Positions 56,219 to 64,000 of a stretch of DNA of 64,000 bases are shown one piece after another. The stretch is from Inhella gelatinilytica. Its GTDB lineage: Bacteria; Pseudomonadota; Gammaproteobacteria; Burkholderiales; Burkholderiaceae_C. The notes beneath the pieces were generated by a model, which did no database searches, was not told the DNA's origin, and worked only from the letters and a program-made list of their open reading frames with translations. How positions within the stretch are numbered: position 1 is the first letter of the stretch; each line of letters opens with the position of its first letter. The stretch is taken from NCBI RefSeq assembly GCF_016093295.1, contig NZ_JAEDAL010000002.1:558001-622000 (forward strand), written 5' to 3'. The translations under genes were made by a program, and so were the position numbers.

Positions 56219-56821
56219 TTACTGCACGATGAACTGGGAAAAGTGAACATTGCTGACGGGCAGGGCCAAGGGCGCCTTCTTCTTTTTCTTCTTCTTTTTC
56301 TTGGCCGTATCGGTGTCTTCTTCGCTCGCCTCGTCCAGGTCGACCTCATAGCCCAGCGGTCGAACGGCTTCGCGTTGGATCTCTTTTTGCAGGCGCTCCT
56401 TGCCCTCGCTGCTCAGCAAATCCGCCGCGCTCTTGCGCGACAAAACCATCAAGACACCCGACCGAACGGAAGGCAGGTAGCCCTTGAGGGTGTCGGCCGT
56501 CTTCTGGTCGACGACCTCCAAACTGATGCCAATTTGGGCATACCGATCCACGTCTTGATCGGTCAAATTGACCGTGAAGGGTTCCAGGGGCATGTAAACC
56601 GGTGGTGTGCCCGGTTTGGCCTTGGCGACTTCGACCTGGGGTGCATGGTCATCCACCGCCTCTTCACCATCCTCGTCCGCCTTGGGCTTTTTCTTCAGCA
56701 GCATGAGCGCCGCTCCGCCGCCAACCGCGACCAAGAGCACCACGATCACCAGGATCATGATGAGTTTCTTTTTGCCGCCTCCAGCCGGTGCAGCCGCTTC
56801 TGCCGCTTCTGCCTTGGCCAT
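56219..56821 (-). CDS. fliL: flagellar basal-body-associated protein FliL
   Basis: 200 residues. One membrane helix (LIMILVIVVLLVAVGGGAAL, about 20-40) follows a basic, Ala-rich N-terminus, and a periplasmic stomatin-like domain with YMPLEPFTVNLTDQDVDRYA follows. FliL binds the stators and strengthens motor torque. A run of nine consecutive lysines near residues 173-181 precedes the conserved C-terminal NVHFSQFIVQ, which is an unusual insert. A strong Shine-Dalgarno (GAGGAGA) and a candidate sigma-28 promoter lie upstream. Confidence 0.94.
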   Translation of the reverse strand: MAKAEAAEAAAPAGGGKKKLIMILVIVVLLVAVGGGAALMLLKKKPKADEDGEEAVDDHAPQVEVAKAKPGTPPVYMPLEPFTVNLTDQDVDRYAQIGISLEVVDQKTADTLKGYLPSVRSGVLMVLSRKSAADLLSSEGKERLQKEIQREAVRPLGYEVDLDEASEEDTDTAKKKKKKKKKAPLALPVSNVHFSQFIVQ

Positions 56822-56890
56822 GGGTTCTCCTCGTGTGGGTCCAAAACGGGTGTTGCCCGAGTTTCGATTATTGGTCGCGCCTGCTGGATT

Positions 56891-56917
56891 GAATCGGTCA
56901 ATCTGGCTGGGGATTTA
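56891..56917 (-). promoter_or_regulatory. candidate sigma-28 (FliA) promoter upstream of fliL
   Basis: On the minus strand TAAA (56917-56914) is followed after exactly 15 bases by ACCGATTC (56898-56891), which matches the FliA consensus TAAA-N15-GCCGATAA at all four -35 bases and five of eight -10 bases. It overlaps the fliK stop codon and lies 70 bases before the fliL start. Single-site pattern match only. Confidence 0.4.
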
Positions 56918-58909
56918 GGCGTAAAGGTCCAGCAGACCGTGTTGCCGCTGCCTAGCGGACGGGTTGGCCCCTTCGTTGGGGGCGGGCGGGGTGAAGTGTG
57001 ACCGCGGCTGGAACTCCGGTTTGCCGGACGGTTGATCGCCCCGGCCGCCCCGCACGTCGGTCTGACCGAGTTGCAAGCCCTCACGCTGCAAAGCCTGTTG
57101 GAGCTCCGGCACGCTGGATTGCAGGGCCTCGCGGGTTTCTGACTGGGTCGCATGGAGCATCACGTGGGCTTCCTGACCATCGATGCGGATGTGCACTTCC
57201 ACGGGGCCCAACTCGGCGGGGTTGAGGTGCAACTGGGCGTGCTGCACACCGTCGGCCGCCCAGGTACTGACTTGGCTGCCCAATTCGGCGCCAAATTGAG
57301 GGCTCCAGGGAGAGGCCGTCAAGGCGGCCTGAACTGGGGCTGGGGCCCCGGACGTGAGCACGGTGGGGCTCGACATCAGCGCGGAAACCGGGAGGGCCGG
57401 CAGGGGGCTCGGGCCGGCCTCGCGGTCCGCCGTTTGACGGATGCGGCGGAACCCCTCAGCGGTTTCCAACGCGGCGCTCAAGGTGCTGACCGCTGACATC
57501 GCGGCCGTAGGGAGGGCGGAAGGGTTGTGATGGGCCGCCATCCGTTCGGTAGGGAGTTCCACGCGCGGGGAACCGGGGCGCTCGAAGGCGGCGTTGCCGG
57601 GCGCGGGGGTGGGCCGCGGGGGGCCTTCGCCACTCCCAGGGTTGAAGGCCCTGGCGTCTATGCCAAGCCCTTCCCCTGCGGTAACCGCTGGGTTGATTTC
57701 AGGGGATGACGCCGGCGCCTCAGGGCCGGGCAGCGTGGTCGGGTTCGGGGCCTTGGCCGCGGCCGTGAGCGCTCCAGGACGGGGGCCGAGACCGGGCGCG
57801 GAGCCTGTTCCGAACGGCCGCCCCGCCCCCTTGACGGGTGGCTCTGCCATGGGCGGGATTGGCGCCCCGGCGAATTCGCCCAGGGCCGGTTGCGCATCCG
57901 TGAGGTTGGTGCCCACTGCGCGGCCCGCGGCCGCCGGGTGGTCGCTTCTGGCACGGGTCGCCGCCACTGTGGGGCCCAGGGACGGATGCGCCGCAGACGG
58001 TCGTTCCGAGGTGAGGCCCACCGACCGGAGCGAAAGACCCGCGGCGGCGACACCGGGTTCAGTGGGAGAGACGGGTTGAAATGGCGCCTGAGGGCTCACC
58101 GGAGCGCCCAGGGCACCGTGGAGGTCGGGCCCCGGGACCCCGGCGGGTGCGGTCAGTGGCTGCGTCGGCGGCAAGTCGGGTCGCGAGCGCGGTCCGCTCT
58201 CGACGTCGGCGCCCTGCGTAATTGGTTCGCCTGAAGCCCCGAGGCTCGACCCGGCGAGTTGAAGGGGTGTTGGCGTTTCCTCGGCCGACGTCGCTACGTC
58301 AGGTATCCAGCGATCGGCCAAGACGTGGCTCGCGCCGCCGCCAGCCTTCCACGGGGATTTGGTTTGAATTCCTGCGCGGCCCAAGCCTTCGCCGGGGTTC
58401 GGGTGGGGCGAGGCCTTGACGTTGCGTTCGGGCCGTTCGCCTGTCTGGGTGGGGAGCGTCGAGCTGAACGGGAGAGAGTGGTCCGGGTTGGACGGCACTT
58501 TGGCGAATTCAGGGGGTTGAGACCACGCCGAAGGAACGGGCATGAGTGCCGACGCACTTTGGGCCGAAGGCTGCTCAGGTTGGCGCTCCCCAGAGGTCGC
58601 CAACAGCCGGGCCAGGGGTGATTCGGTGGACGAAGTCCAGTCCGCAGTCGGGTCTTTCACCTCGGCGATCACAGGGAGCGGCCCCGGTACCGTGTCAGCC
58701 GCTTGGGGCGGGGCTGTTTCTGTCGCCGACAGGGGCTGAAGCGCCGCGGCAGAGGACTCCGCCCCAGGTGTTGCCCCGTCGCCGCCCTCCAGTTGAGCCG
58801 CCAATACCTCGGCGAAAAGCGGGCCGTCGCTCAGGCCGTCGGCACTGCCCGTTCCCGTTGGGGCGGCGAGGAAATCGAAGGCGGATGGAGGGGCAATGAC
58901 AGGGGCCAT
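56915..58909 (-). CDS. fliK: flagellar hook-length control protein FliK
   Basis: 664 residues. A long low-complexity Pro/Ala/Gly/Thr region (about 1-530) is followed by the Flg_hook domain, with QLHLNPAELGPVEVHIRIDG and SVPELQQALQREGLQLGQTD (about 560-620). The C-terminal domain is the diagnostic part; the N-terminal ruler varies greatly among species. FliK measures hook length and switches the export apparatus. It is longer than the enteric protein (about 405 residues), mostly in the ruler region. Confidence 0.92.
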   Translation of the reverse strand: MAPVIAPPSAFDFLAAPTGTGSADGLSDGPLFAEVLAAQLEGGDGATPGAESSAAALQPLSATETAPPQAADTVPGPLPVIAEVKDPTADWTSSTESPLARLLATSGERQPEQPSAQSASALMPVPSAWSQPPEFAKVPSNPDHSLPFSSTLPTQTGERPERNVKASPHPNPGEGLGRAGIQTKSPWKAGGGASHVLADRWIPDVATSAEETPTPLQLAGSSLGASGEPITQGADVESGPRSRPDLPPTQPLTAPAGVPGPDLHGALGAPVSPQAPFQPVSPTEPGVAAAGLSLRSVGLTSERPSAAHPSLGPTVAATRARSDHPAAAGRAVGTNLTDAQPALGEFAGAPIPPMAEPPVKGAGRPFGTGSAPGLGPRPGALTAAAKAPNPTTLPGPEAPASSPEINPAVTAGEGLGIDARAFNPGSGEGPPRPTPAPGNAAFERPGSPRVELPTERMAAHHNPSALPTAAMSAVSTLSAALETAEGFRRIRQTADREAGPSPLPALPVSALMSSPTVLTSGAPAPVQAALTASPWSPQFGAELGSQVSTWAADGVQHAQLHLNPAELGPVEVHIRIDGQEAHVMLHATQSETREALQSSVPELQQALQREGLQLGQTDVRGGRGDQPSGKPEFQPRSHFTPPAPNEGANPSARQRQHGLLDLYA

Positions 58910-58922
58910 GGAAGCCTCGCGG

Positions 58923-59366
58923 TTAGGGGGTGAGCGACCGGTGCGCCCGGGCCGCCCATTCGTCGTTCAATTTCTGGTCTTGCCGTTGCGCGATTTGCAA
59001 GGCCTCGGACTGGCGGCGCTCGATCAATTTCTTGAGGGAGGCCACGCGAAGCTCCCGTTGCTGTAGGGCGTCGCGCGTCGCGTTCCAACGGGACTCCAAG
59101 ACCTGGATCAGCTGCCCCTGCTGTCCCAGGGCCTGACTCAGCCGCTCAGCGAAGCTGTGGACACACTGAAAAGTCTCGATCCCTACACCGTTCTGGGCCT
59201 CGCCGATCCAGCGTTGCTGGTAGCTGGCGCGGTACTGCACCAAATCGTCCGCTTGGCTCTGAGCGCGTGCAAGCGCGGCTTGGGCCTCGCCATGGGCCGC
59301 AAGCGCGGCATCCCGTTCGCGCTCGGCGTGTTCCAGCAGCAGGGCAAGGGTGTTCGAGGTGCTCAT
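58923..59366 (-). CDS. fliJ: flagellar export chaperone FliJ
   Basis: 147 residues, almost entirely one long antiparallel helical coiled coil: ERERDAALAAHGEAQAALAR, AQSQADDLVQYRASYQQRW, then LQQRELRVASLKKLIERRQS. It is the central stalk-like protein of the FliHIJ ATPase complex. Length and helical character match FliJ. It lies three bases after the fliI stop and is co-directional. Confidence 0.92.
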   Translation of the reverse strand: MSTSNTLALLLEHAERERDAALAAHGEAQAALARAQSQADDLVQYRASYQQRWIGEAQNGVGIETFQCVHSFAERLSQALGQQGQLIQVLESRWNATRDALQQRELRVASLKKLIERRQSEALQIAQRQDQKLNDEWAARAHRSLTP

Positions 59367-59369
59367 GAC

Positions 59370-60779
59370 TTAGACCTTGATCACCGCACCCAGTTGGGCG
59401 ACGGCCTGACCCAGTGACGCCGGACTGTGCATGTCCTGCTGAAGGAAATGCGCCATGTCGTTGTGGAGACGAACGGCCGCATCCAGATCGGGGTCGTGAC
59501 CCGGCGCGTAAGCGCCCAACTGAATGAGGTCGCGCGCCTTGTTGTACTTGGCCAGCAACTGCCGGAAGCGGCGGGCTTGTTCCAAGTGTTCTCCCGGCGT
59601 AACGGCCGGCATGACGCGACTGATGGAGCGTTCCACATCGATCGCTGGGTAGTGCCCCGCCTCGGCCAACTCGCGGCTGAGCACGATGTGTCCGTCCAAA
59701 ATGCCCCGCGCTGCATCGGCGATGGGGTCTTGCTGGTCGTCGCCCTCACTCAGCACCGTGTAGAACGCGGTGATGGACCCGCCGCCCGGCACGCTATTGC
59801 CACTTCGTTCCACCAATTGCGGCAGCTTGGCGAAACAAGAAGGGGGGTAGCCCTTGGTGGCCGGGGGCTCGCCGATGGCCAGGGCGATTTCACGCTGAGC
59901 CTGGGCATAGCGGGTGAGACTGTCCATCAGCAGCAGCACGTGTTGCCCGCGGTCGCGGAAGTGCTCAGCAATCGCCGTGGCGTAGGCGGCGCCTTGCAGG
60001 CGCACCAGGGGCGGCGCATCGGCGGGAGCGGCCACGACCACCGAACGGTCCAGCCCCTCTTGTTCCAGGATGTCTTCGATGAACTCTTTGACCTCACGGC
60101 CCCGCTCGCCGATGAGCCCGACCACGATGACGTCTGCAGCCGTGTAGCGAGCCATCATGCCCAGCAACACCGATTTGCCGACCCCAGTGCCCGCAAACAG
60201 GCCGATGCGCTGACCGCGCCCGACGGTCAGCAGGGCGTTGATGGCCCGTACACCCGTGTCCAGGGGCGTGCGAACGGGGTCACGATCCATGGCATTGATG
60301 GGCCGGCGGGCCATGGGCTCACGGACGACAGGGTGCAGTGGGCCCAAGCGATCCATGGGGTGGCCATGGGCGTCGACCACGCGCCCCAGCAGCCCTTCGC
60401 CCATGGGCAAGTGCAGGCCGCGGTCGGCATCGCGCCGCCACGGGTGACGCGGCTCCCCCAAGCGTGGCGGGCGGGGGGGCGTGTTTCTGGGCCGGACTCG
60501 GGCTCCACTGGAGAGGCCATGGAGTTCGTCGGTCGGCATCAAAAACGCGCGGTCGCCATGAAAACCCACCACTTCCGCGCGCGCAGGGCGGTCACCGGGC
60601 CGGGCCTCCGGCATCTGAATGTCGCAGAGCGAACCGACGGGAACTTGCACACCGCTGGCCTCCAGCACCAAGCCGGCCACGCGGGTAAGTTTGCCCGCGG
60701 CTTCAAAAGGCAAGGGGTCTGCCGCGTGGCGCTCCAGGTCGCTAAGGAAGTGCTGCCAGCGATTCAGGCGCTCCGTCAT
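59370..60779 (-). CDS. fliI: flagellum-specific ATPase FliI
   Basis: 469 residues. Walker A AGTGVGKS (196-203) sits in [15 protein letters not shown]. Walker B-like [20 protein letters not shown] and the F1-type [20 protein letters not shown] follow, typical of type III secretion ATPases rather than F1 beta subunits. It powers export of flagellar substrates with FliH and FliJ. The start overlaps the fliH stop by four bases. Confidence 0.97.
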   Translation of the reverse strand: MTERLNRWQHFLSDLERHAADPLPFEAAGKLTRVAGLVLEASGVQVPVGSLCDIQMPEARPGDRPARAEVVGFHGDRAFLMPTDELHGLSSGARVRPRNTPPRPPRLGEPRHPWRRDADRGLHLPMGEGLLGRVVDAHGHPMDRLGPLHPVVREPMARRPINAMDRDPVRTPLDTGVRAINALLTVGRGQRIGLFAGTGVGKSVLLGMMARYTAADVIVVGLIGERGREVKEFIEDILEQEGLDRSVVVAAPADAPPLVRLQGAAYATAIAEHFRDRGQHVLLLMDSLTRYAQAQREIALAIGEPPATKGYPPSCFAKLPQLVERSGNSVPGGGSITAFYTVLSEGDDQQDPIADAARGILDGHIVLSRELAEAGHYPAIDVERSISRVMPAVTPGEHLEQARRFRQLLAKYNKARDLIQLGAYAPGHDPDLDAAVRLHNDMAHFLQQDMHSPASLGQAVAQLGAVIKV

Positions 60780-61558
60780 GGTGCATCCAATGCGTTCGGC
60801 TCTTCTGGGGCATCGGTCTCGCTGCTCCAGGCACTGGACACGCCCACTTGGGCCGCCACTTGTTTCCAGCGCTGGGCCACGAAGGCGTCCACGCTCCCGA
60901 GGTCGGATTCAACGCGGCAGTCGCCGCGGTGAAGGCTGGCGTCCGCCAACAGGTGGGCCCCGCGCGCTTTCAGGACGTCCGCCGCACCCTCCTGAACCAA
61001 GGGCAGGTCGTCAGGGTGGACAAAGAGGCGAACGTGGCGGGCACTCAGCATCAAGGCGTCCAGGGCGTCATGTGCCACTTTGGCGATGTGCTCAGGGTGC
61101 TGGCGCAACTCTTCGCGAACGATTTGCCGCGCCAACTCCACGGCAGTGCGGGTCAGCGCCTCGGCCATTTGCGATTCCAAGTCGGCGAAGGCCTGATCAA
61201 AGCTGCGAACCAGGGCACCCACCTGGGCCGCAACTTGGCGGGCATGGCTCTGCTTGAAAGCCTCGGCACTGGCTTGGCCGTCGCGCAGGCCATCCTGATA
61301 GCCCGCCTGGCGGGCGGCCGCCAGAATTTCCCGGGGGTCGGGCGGCGGGGGGGGGGGCGGGGTTTCAACTTTGGGCGCCGGAGCGCTGATGGGGGGGCGT
61401 GCCGGAGCCTCGCCCCCCAAGGAGTCCGGGCGCCAGGCTTGCACACCCTCCAACTCCTCGCGCGGGATGAACCGCCCGTAGCTGGGTTTGGCGCCGGTGC
61501 CCGGGGGGGGCGGCACGTTGGGGAAGGACTTGGCGTTCATGGTGCTGAAGGATGACAT
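60776..61558 (-). CDS. fliH: flagellar assembly protein FliH
   Basis: 260 residues. A Pro-rich variable N-terminal part includes a seven-Pro run. A helical region ([20 protein letters not shown]) follows, then the FliH domain with [20 protein letters not shown] and an ending [20 protein letters not shown]. It regulates FliI and tethers it to the C-ring. The coding region contains C11 and C8 homopolymers. A second in-frame ATG at 61540 is a possible start. Confidence 0.9.
   Translation of the reverse strand: MSSFSTMNAKSFPNVPPPPGTGAKPSYGRFIPREELEGVQAWRPDSLGGEAPARPPISAPAPKVETPPPPPPPDPREILAAARQAGYQDGLRDGQASAEAFKQSHARQVAAQVGALVRSFDQAFADLESQMAEALTRTAVELARQIVREELRQHPEHIAKVAHDALDALMLSARHVRLFVHPDDLPLVQEGAADVLKARGAHLLADASLHRGDCRVESDLGSVDAFVAQRWKQVAAQVGVSSAWSSETDAPEEPNALDAP
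61347..61357. repeat. G11 homopolymer inside fliH (C11 on the coding strand)
   Basis: Eleven consecutive G on the plus strand encode part of the FliH poly-Pro segment (about residues 67-73). Long mononucleotide tracts are prone to slippage. A +1 or -1 change would shift the frame and remove the FliH core domain. A second run of eight lies in fliH at 61503-61510. Confidence 0.85.
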
Positions 61559-61576
61559 GGCGAGCCCCCAATCCCA

Positions 61577-62581
61577 TTACAGGAATTGGTCGTCCCCTCC
61601 GGTGGCCAACACGATCTGACCTTCGTCCACCAAGCGGCGCACGATCTTGAGCATTTCCTTTTGCTCGGCCTCGACTTCGGACAGGCGCACCGGGCCGCGC
61701 GAATCCAAGTCTTCGCGCAGGGTTTCGGCCGCGCGGCTGGACATGTTGCGGAAGATCTTTTCCCGCAAATCCGGATTGGCCCCCTTGAGCGCCAGCACCA
61801 ACGACTCGCTTTGCACTTCTTTGAGCAGGGATTGGATGCCCTTGTCGTCGATCTTTTCCAGGTCGTCGAAGGTGAACATGTTGTCCATGACCTTCTGTGC
61901 CAAGTCGGAGTCCAACTCGCGGATGTAGTCCAGCGCCGAGGCCTCGGTGGCACTGCCCATCATGTTGATGATTTCGGCCGCGGCCTTGACACCGCCCAGG
62001 CTGCTCTTCTTCATGCGGTCGCCGCCGGCCAGGATCTGGCTCATGACCTCATTCAGGTCCTTGAGCGCCGTGGGCTGCACACCGTCCAACGTGGCAATAC
62101 GGATCAACACCTCATTGCGCTGCCGCTCGGTCCACAGTTTCAGGACGGAGGCCACTTGATCGAAGTCCAGATGGGCCAGGATGGCGGCCACGATCTGTGG
62201 GTGCTCGTTGCGCAGCAGTTCGGCCACAGAGCCGGGGTCCATCCATTTCAGACTTTCAATGGACGACACGTCGCTGCCTTGCAGGATGCGGTCGAGCAGC
62301 AGGTTGGCCTTGTCTTCGCCCAGGGCCTTGCGCAACACCTGGCGCACGTACTCATCGGTGTCGCTCACCAGCATGCTTTGCTGGTCGGCCACCTTATCGA
62401 ACTGGCCCAGCACATCGTCCACGCGAGCCCGGGGCACGACCTTGAGCTTGGCAATGGTTTCGCCGAGTTTTTGAACTTCCTTGGGCTGCAAGTGCTTGAA
62501 TACCTCGGAGGCTTCCTCTTCACCCAGGCACATCAGCAAGATGGCGGCGTCTTCTACGCCCTTGTCGTCCATGCCGCTCAT
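61577..62581 (-). CDS. fliG: flagellar motor switch protein FliG
   Basis: 334 residues. N-terminal domain AAILLMCLGEEEASEVFKHL interacts with FliF; EHPQIVAAILAHLDFDQVAS is the ARM/EHPQ motif; the C-terminal torque helix domain has FTFDDLEKIDDKGIQSLLKE and MSSRAAETLREDLDSRGPVR with the charged residues that contact the stator. It is the rotor torque component. Its start overlaps the fliF stop by four bases. Confidence 0.97.
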   Translation of the reverse strand: MSGMDDKGVEDAAILLMCLGEEEASEVFKHLQPKEVQKLGETIAKLKVVPRARVDDVLGQFDKVADQQSMLVSDTDEYVRQVLRKALGEDKANLLLDRILQGSDVSSIESLKWMDPGSVAELLRNEHPQIVAAILAHLDFDQVASVLKLWTERQRNEVLIRIATLDGVQPTALKDLNEVMSQILAGGDRMKKSSLGGVKAAAEIINMMGSATEASALDYIRELDSDLAQKVMDNMFTFDDLEKIDDKGIQSLLKEVQSESLVLALKGANPDLREKIFRNMSSRAAETLREDLDSRGPVRLSEVEAEQKEMLKIVRRLVDEGQIVLATGGDDQFL

Positions 62582-64000
62582 ATCGTGGGCTCCTCACCGT
62601 TGATCCAGGCCCGCACGATGTTGGCCACGGCCAAGGGGTTGTCTTTGGCCATGGCGCGGGCGCGTTGCAGCTTGGTTTGATCGAGCGGCGTTTCCAGACG
62701 CGGCATGGCTTCCACCGGCGCCGGAAGGACGGCTTGTTCCCCCACCACCTCAGACAGCGTTGCTCCGGGCTTCGCTGTTGGGCCTTCGACCTCAACTGGG
62801 GGCGGGTAGGCCGCGCGCAGCGCAGGACGCACCATGCCAAACACGATGATGAGGGCCACGAGCACCAAGGCAGCGGGCACGGCGCCAAAGCCAATGGCTT
62901 CGCGCACGATGGGCTGCTGCCACAGCGGGGTGTCCACGGTTTCCACCTTGGGTTGCACGAAGGGGCTGCTCACAACCTGCAGCGAGTCGCCGCGCTGCTC
63001 GACAAAGCCCACGGCTTCCCGCACCAAGGCGGTGATGCGATCCATCTCCGCCTGCGGCAAGGCTTCGGTGGTGGTTTTTCCCTTGGCGTCGGTTTTGCTG
63101 CGGTGGTTCAGGACCACGGCGGCGGTGAGGCGTTTGACCGTGCCGGTCGCCAGACGGGTGACTTTTACCGTCTTGTCGACCTCGTAGTTGCGGGTTTCGT
63201 CCCGCCGACTGCTGGTGTTGCCGCTGCCGCCCTGCTGAGCGGCCTGCAAGGGCCCGCTGGCACCGGTCACGGGCGCGGTCGCCTGTACCGGCGGCTGGTT
63301 GGACGAGGCGCCCGGAACGCCCGTGGGGGGTTGCACGTTCGTGTTCTGGCTCTCGTTCACCACGTGGCTGCGAAGGGTTTGCTGGGCGGTGTTGCCCTGA
63401 TTGGGCGCATACGCTTCGCTGGTTTGCTCGCTCTGAGAGAAGTCGATATCCGCGGTCACCGTGGTGCGGAAATTCTCCCGTCCCACCAGGGGTTCCAGCA
63501 GCGCCTGAATGCGGGTGGCCAGGCTGTGTTCCAGGTTTTGCTTGTAGAGCATCTGCTGGGCGTCCATGCCCAACGCGCCCTGGCCGTCTTCGTTGTTGGA
63601 CAGCAGCTTGCCCGTTTGATCCAACACACTCACGGCCTTGGGGTTGAGCTCGGGAACCGAGGCCGAAACCAAATGGATGATGCCGGCGATTTGGTTGCGA
63701 TCCAAGTTGCGACCCCCTCGCACATGCAGCATGACCGAAGCGCTGGGCTTTTGCTGCTCGCGGAAGAAGCCCGTCTGCTGGGGAATGGCCAAGTGAACGC
63801 GGGCGTCGGCCACGTCGGCCAGCGCGGTGATGGTTCGGGTCAATTCACCTTCCAAGGCGCGCTGGAAGTTCAGGCGTTCGTTGAATTGCGTTTGCCCGAT
63901 CGACGGTTTGTCCAATAACTCAAAGCCCACCAAACTGCCCTTGGGCAGGCCATTGCTCGCCAGCTTCATGCGCAGGTCGTACACCTGGGAAGCAGGCACC
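62578..64000 (-). CDS. fliF: flagellar MS-ring protein FliF, partial
   Basis: The 5' part lies beyond the window; 474 codons remain and the first visible codons are not a start. Visible blocks are VPASQVYDLRMKLASNGLPK, FQRALEGELTRTITALADVA, ARVHLAIPQQTGFFREQQKP and a beta-collar region. A C-terminal membrane helix PAALVLVALIIVFGMVRPAL follows, then the FliG-binding tail ending ANIVRAWINGEEPTI. It forms the MS-ring, the base of the motor. It heads the fliF-R cluster as far as the window shows. Confidence 0.96.
   Translation of the reverse strand, partial: VPASQVYDLRMKLASNGLPKGSLVGFELLDKPSIGQTQFNERLNFQRALEGELTRTITALADVADARVHLAIPQQTGFFREQQKPSASVMLHVRGGRNLDRNQIAGIIHLVSASVPELNPKAVSVLDQTGKLLSNNEDGQGALGMDAQQMLYKQNLEHSLATRIQALLEPLVGRENFRTTVTADIDFSQSEQTSEAYAPNQGNTAQQTLRSHVVNESQNTNVQPPTGVPGASSNQPPVQATAPVTGASGPLQAAQQGGSGNTSSRRDETRNYEVDKTVKVTRLATGTVKRLTAAVVLNHRSKTDAKGKTTTEALPQAEMDRITALVREAVGFVEQRGDSLQVVSSPFVQPKVETVDTPLWQQPIVREAIGFGAVPAALVLVALIIVFGMVRPALRAAYPPPVEVEGPTAKPGATLSEVVGEQAVLPAPVEAMPRLETPLDQTKLQRARAMAKDNPLAVANIVRAWINGEEPTI

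Overview
This 64 kb window is a high-GC (roughly two-thirds G+C), densely packed bacterial chromosome segment. The gene set and the closest family resemblances point to a betaproteobacterium of the order Burkholderiales, perhaps near Inhella, Roseateles or Rubrivivax. That placement is inferred from protein character, not from a search. I see no rRNA, insertion sequence, prophage or CRISPR array, and no stretch over 300 bases without a gene.

Layout. Bases 1-9,600 hold housekeeping genes: the tail of a DUF3047 protein, a PHP-family phosphatase, a chemoreceptor, recJ with a PGAM-like partner, a ZIP transporter, a universal stress protein, and an overlapping sulfurtransferase / EamA permease / Rieske oxygenase block. 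Bases 9,800-13,600 are an isoprenoid-precursor operon (xseB-ispA-dxs) running into folE2. Bases 13,600-16,060 are a head-to-head two-component pair. Bases 16,142-21,785 are a tight four-gene operon: an acyl-ACP-reductase-like enzyme, an MMPL/RND exporter, a LolA-like periplasmic carrier and an outer-membrane beta-barrel. It looks like a dedicated envelope lipid-export system and is one of the two most interesting loci. Then come divergent lysR/lysA, ahpC and ahpF with a large hairpin between them, and small hypothetical genes.

Bases 28,390-34,752 (minus strand) hold a Cus/Sil-type Cu(I)/Ag(I) efflux system (cusC-cusB-cusA) whose adaptor carries a C-terminal CusF-like chaperone domain with an altered metal site. 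A Cys-rich secreted peptide precedes it. A tRNA-Gly(CCC), glpD and a large FtsX-type permease follow.

Bases 39,132-46,838 hold two more chemoreceptors and the chemotaxis core cheZ-cheY-cheA-cheW, closed by a clear intrinsic terminator that abuts the next receptor gene. Bases 47,015-52,526 are a plus-strand operon: receiver-histidine kinase, LuxR-type regulator, CHASE8-like diguanylate cyclase, TonB-dependent receptor and YfiR. This is a variant of the YfiBNR c-di-GMP module with a TonB receptor in place of YfiB, and is the second most interesting locus. Bases 52,527-64,000 (minus strand) are the flagellar cluster fliF(partial)-G-H-I-J-K-L-M-N-O-P-Q-R, with an 11-base homopolymer in fliH and a candidate sigma-28 promoter before fliL.

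The right half is thus a motility and lifestyle-switch region (flagellar basal body and export apparatus, chemosensory pathway, c-di-GMP module). The left half is metabolism and envelope functions.
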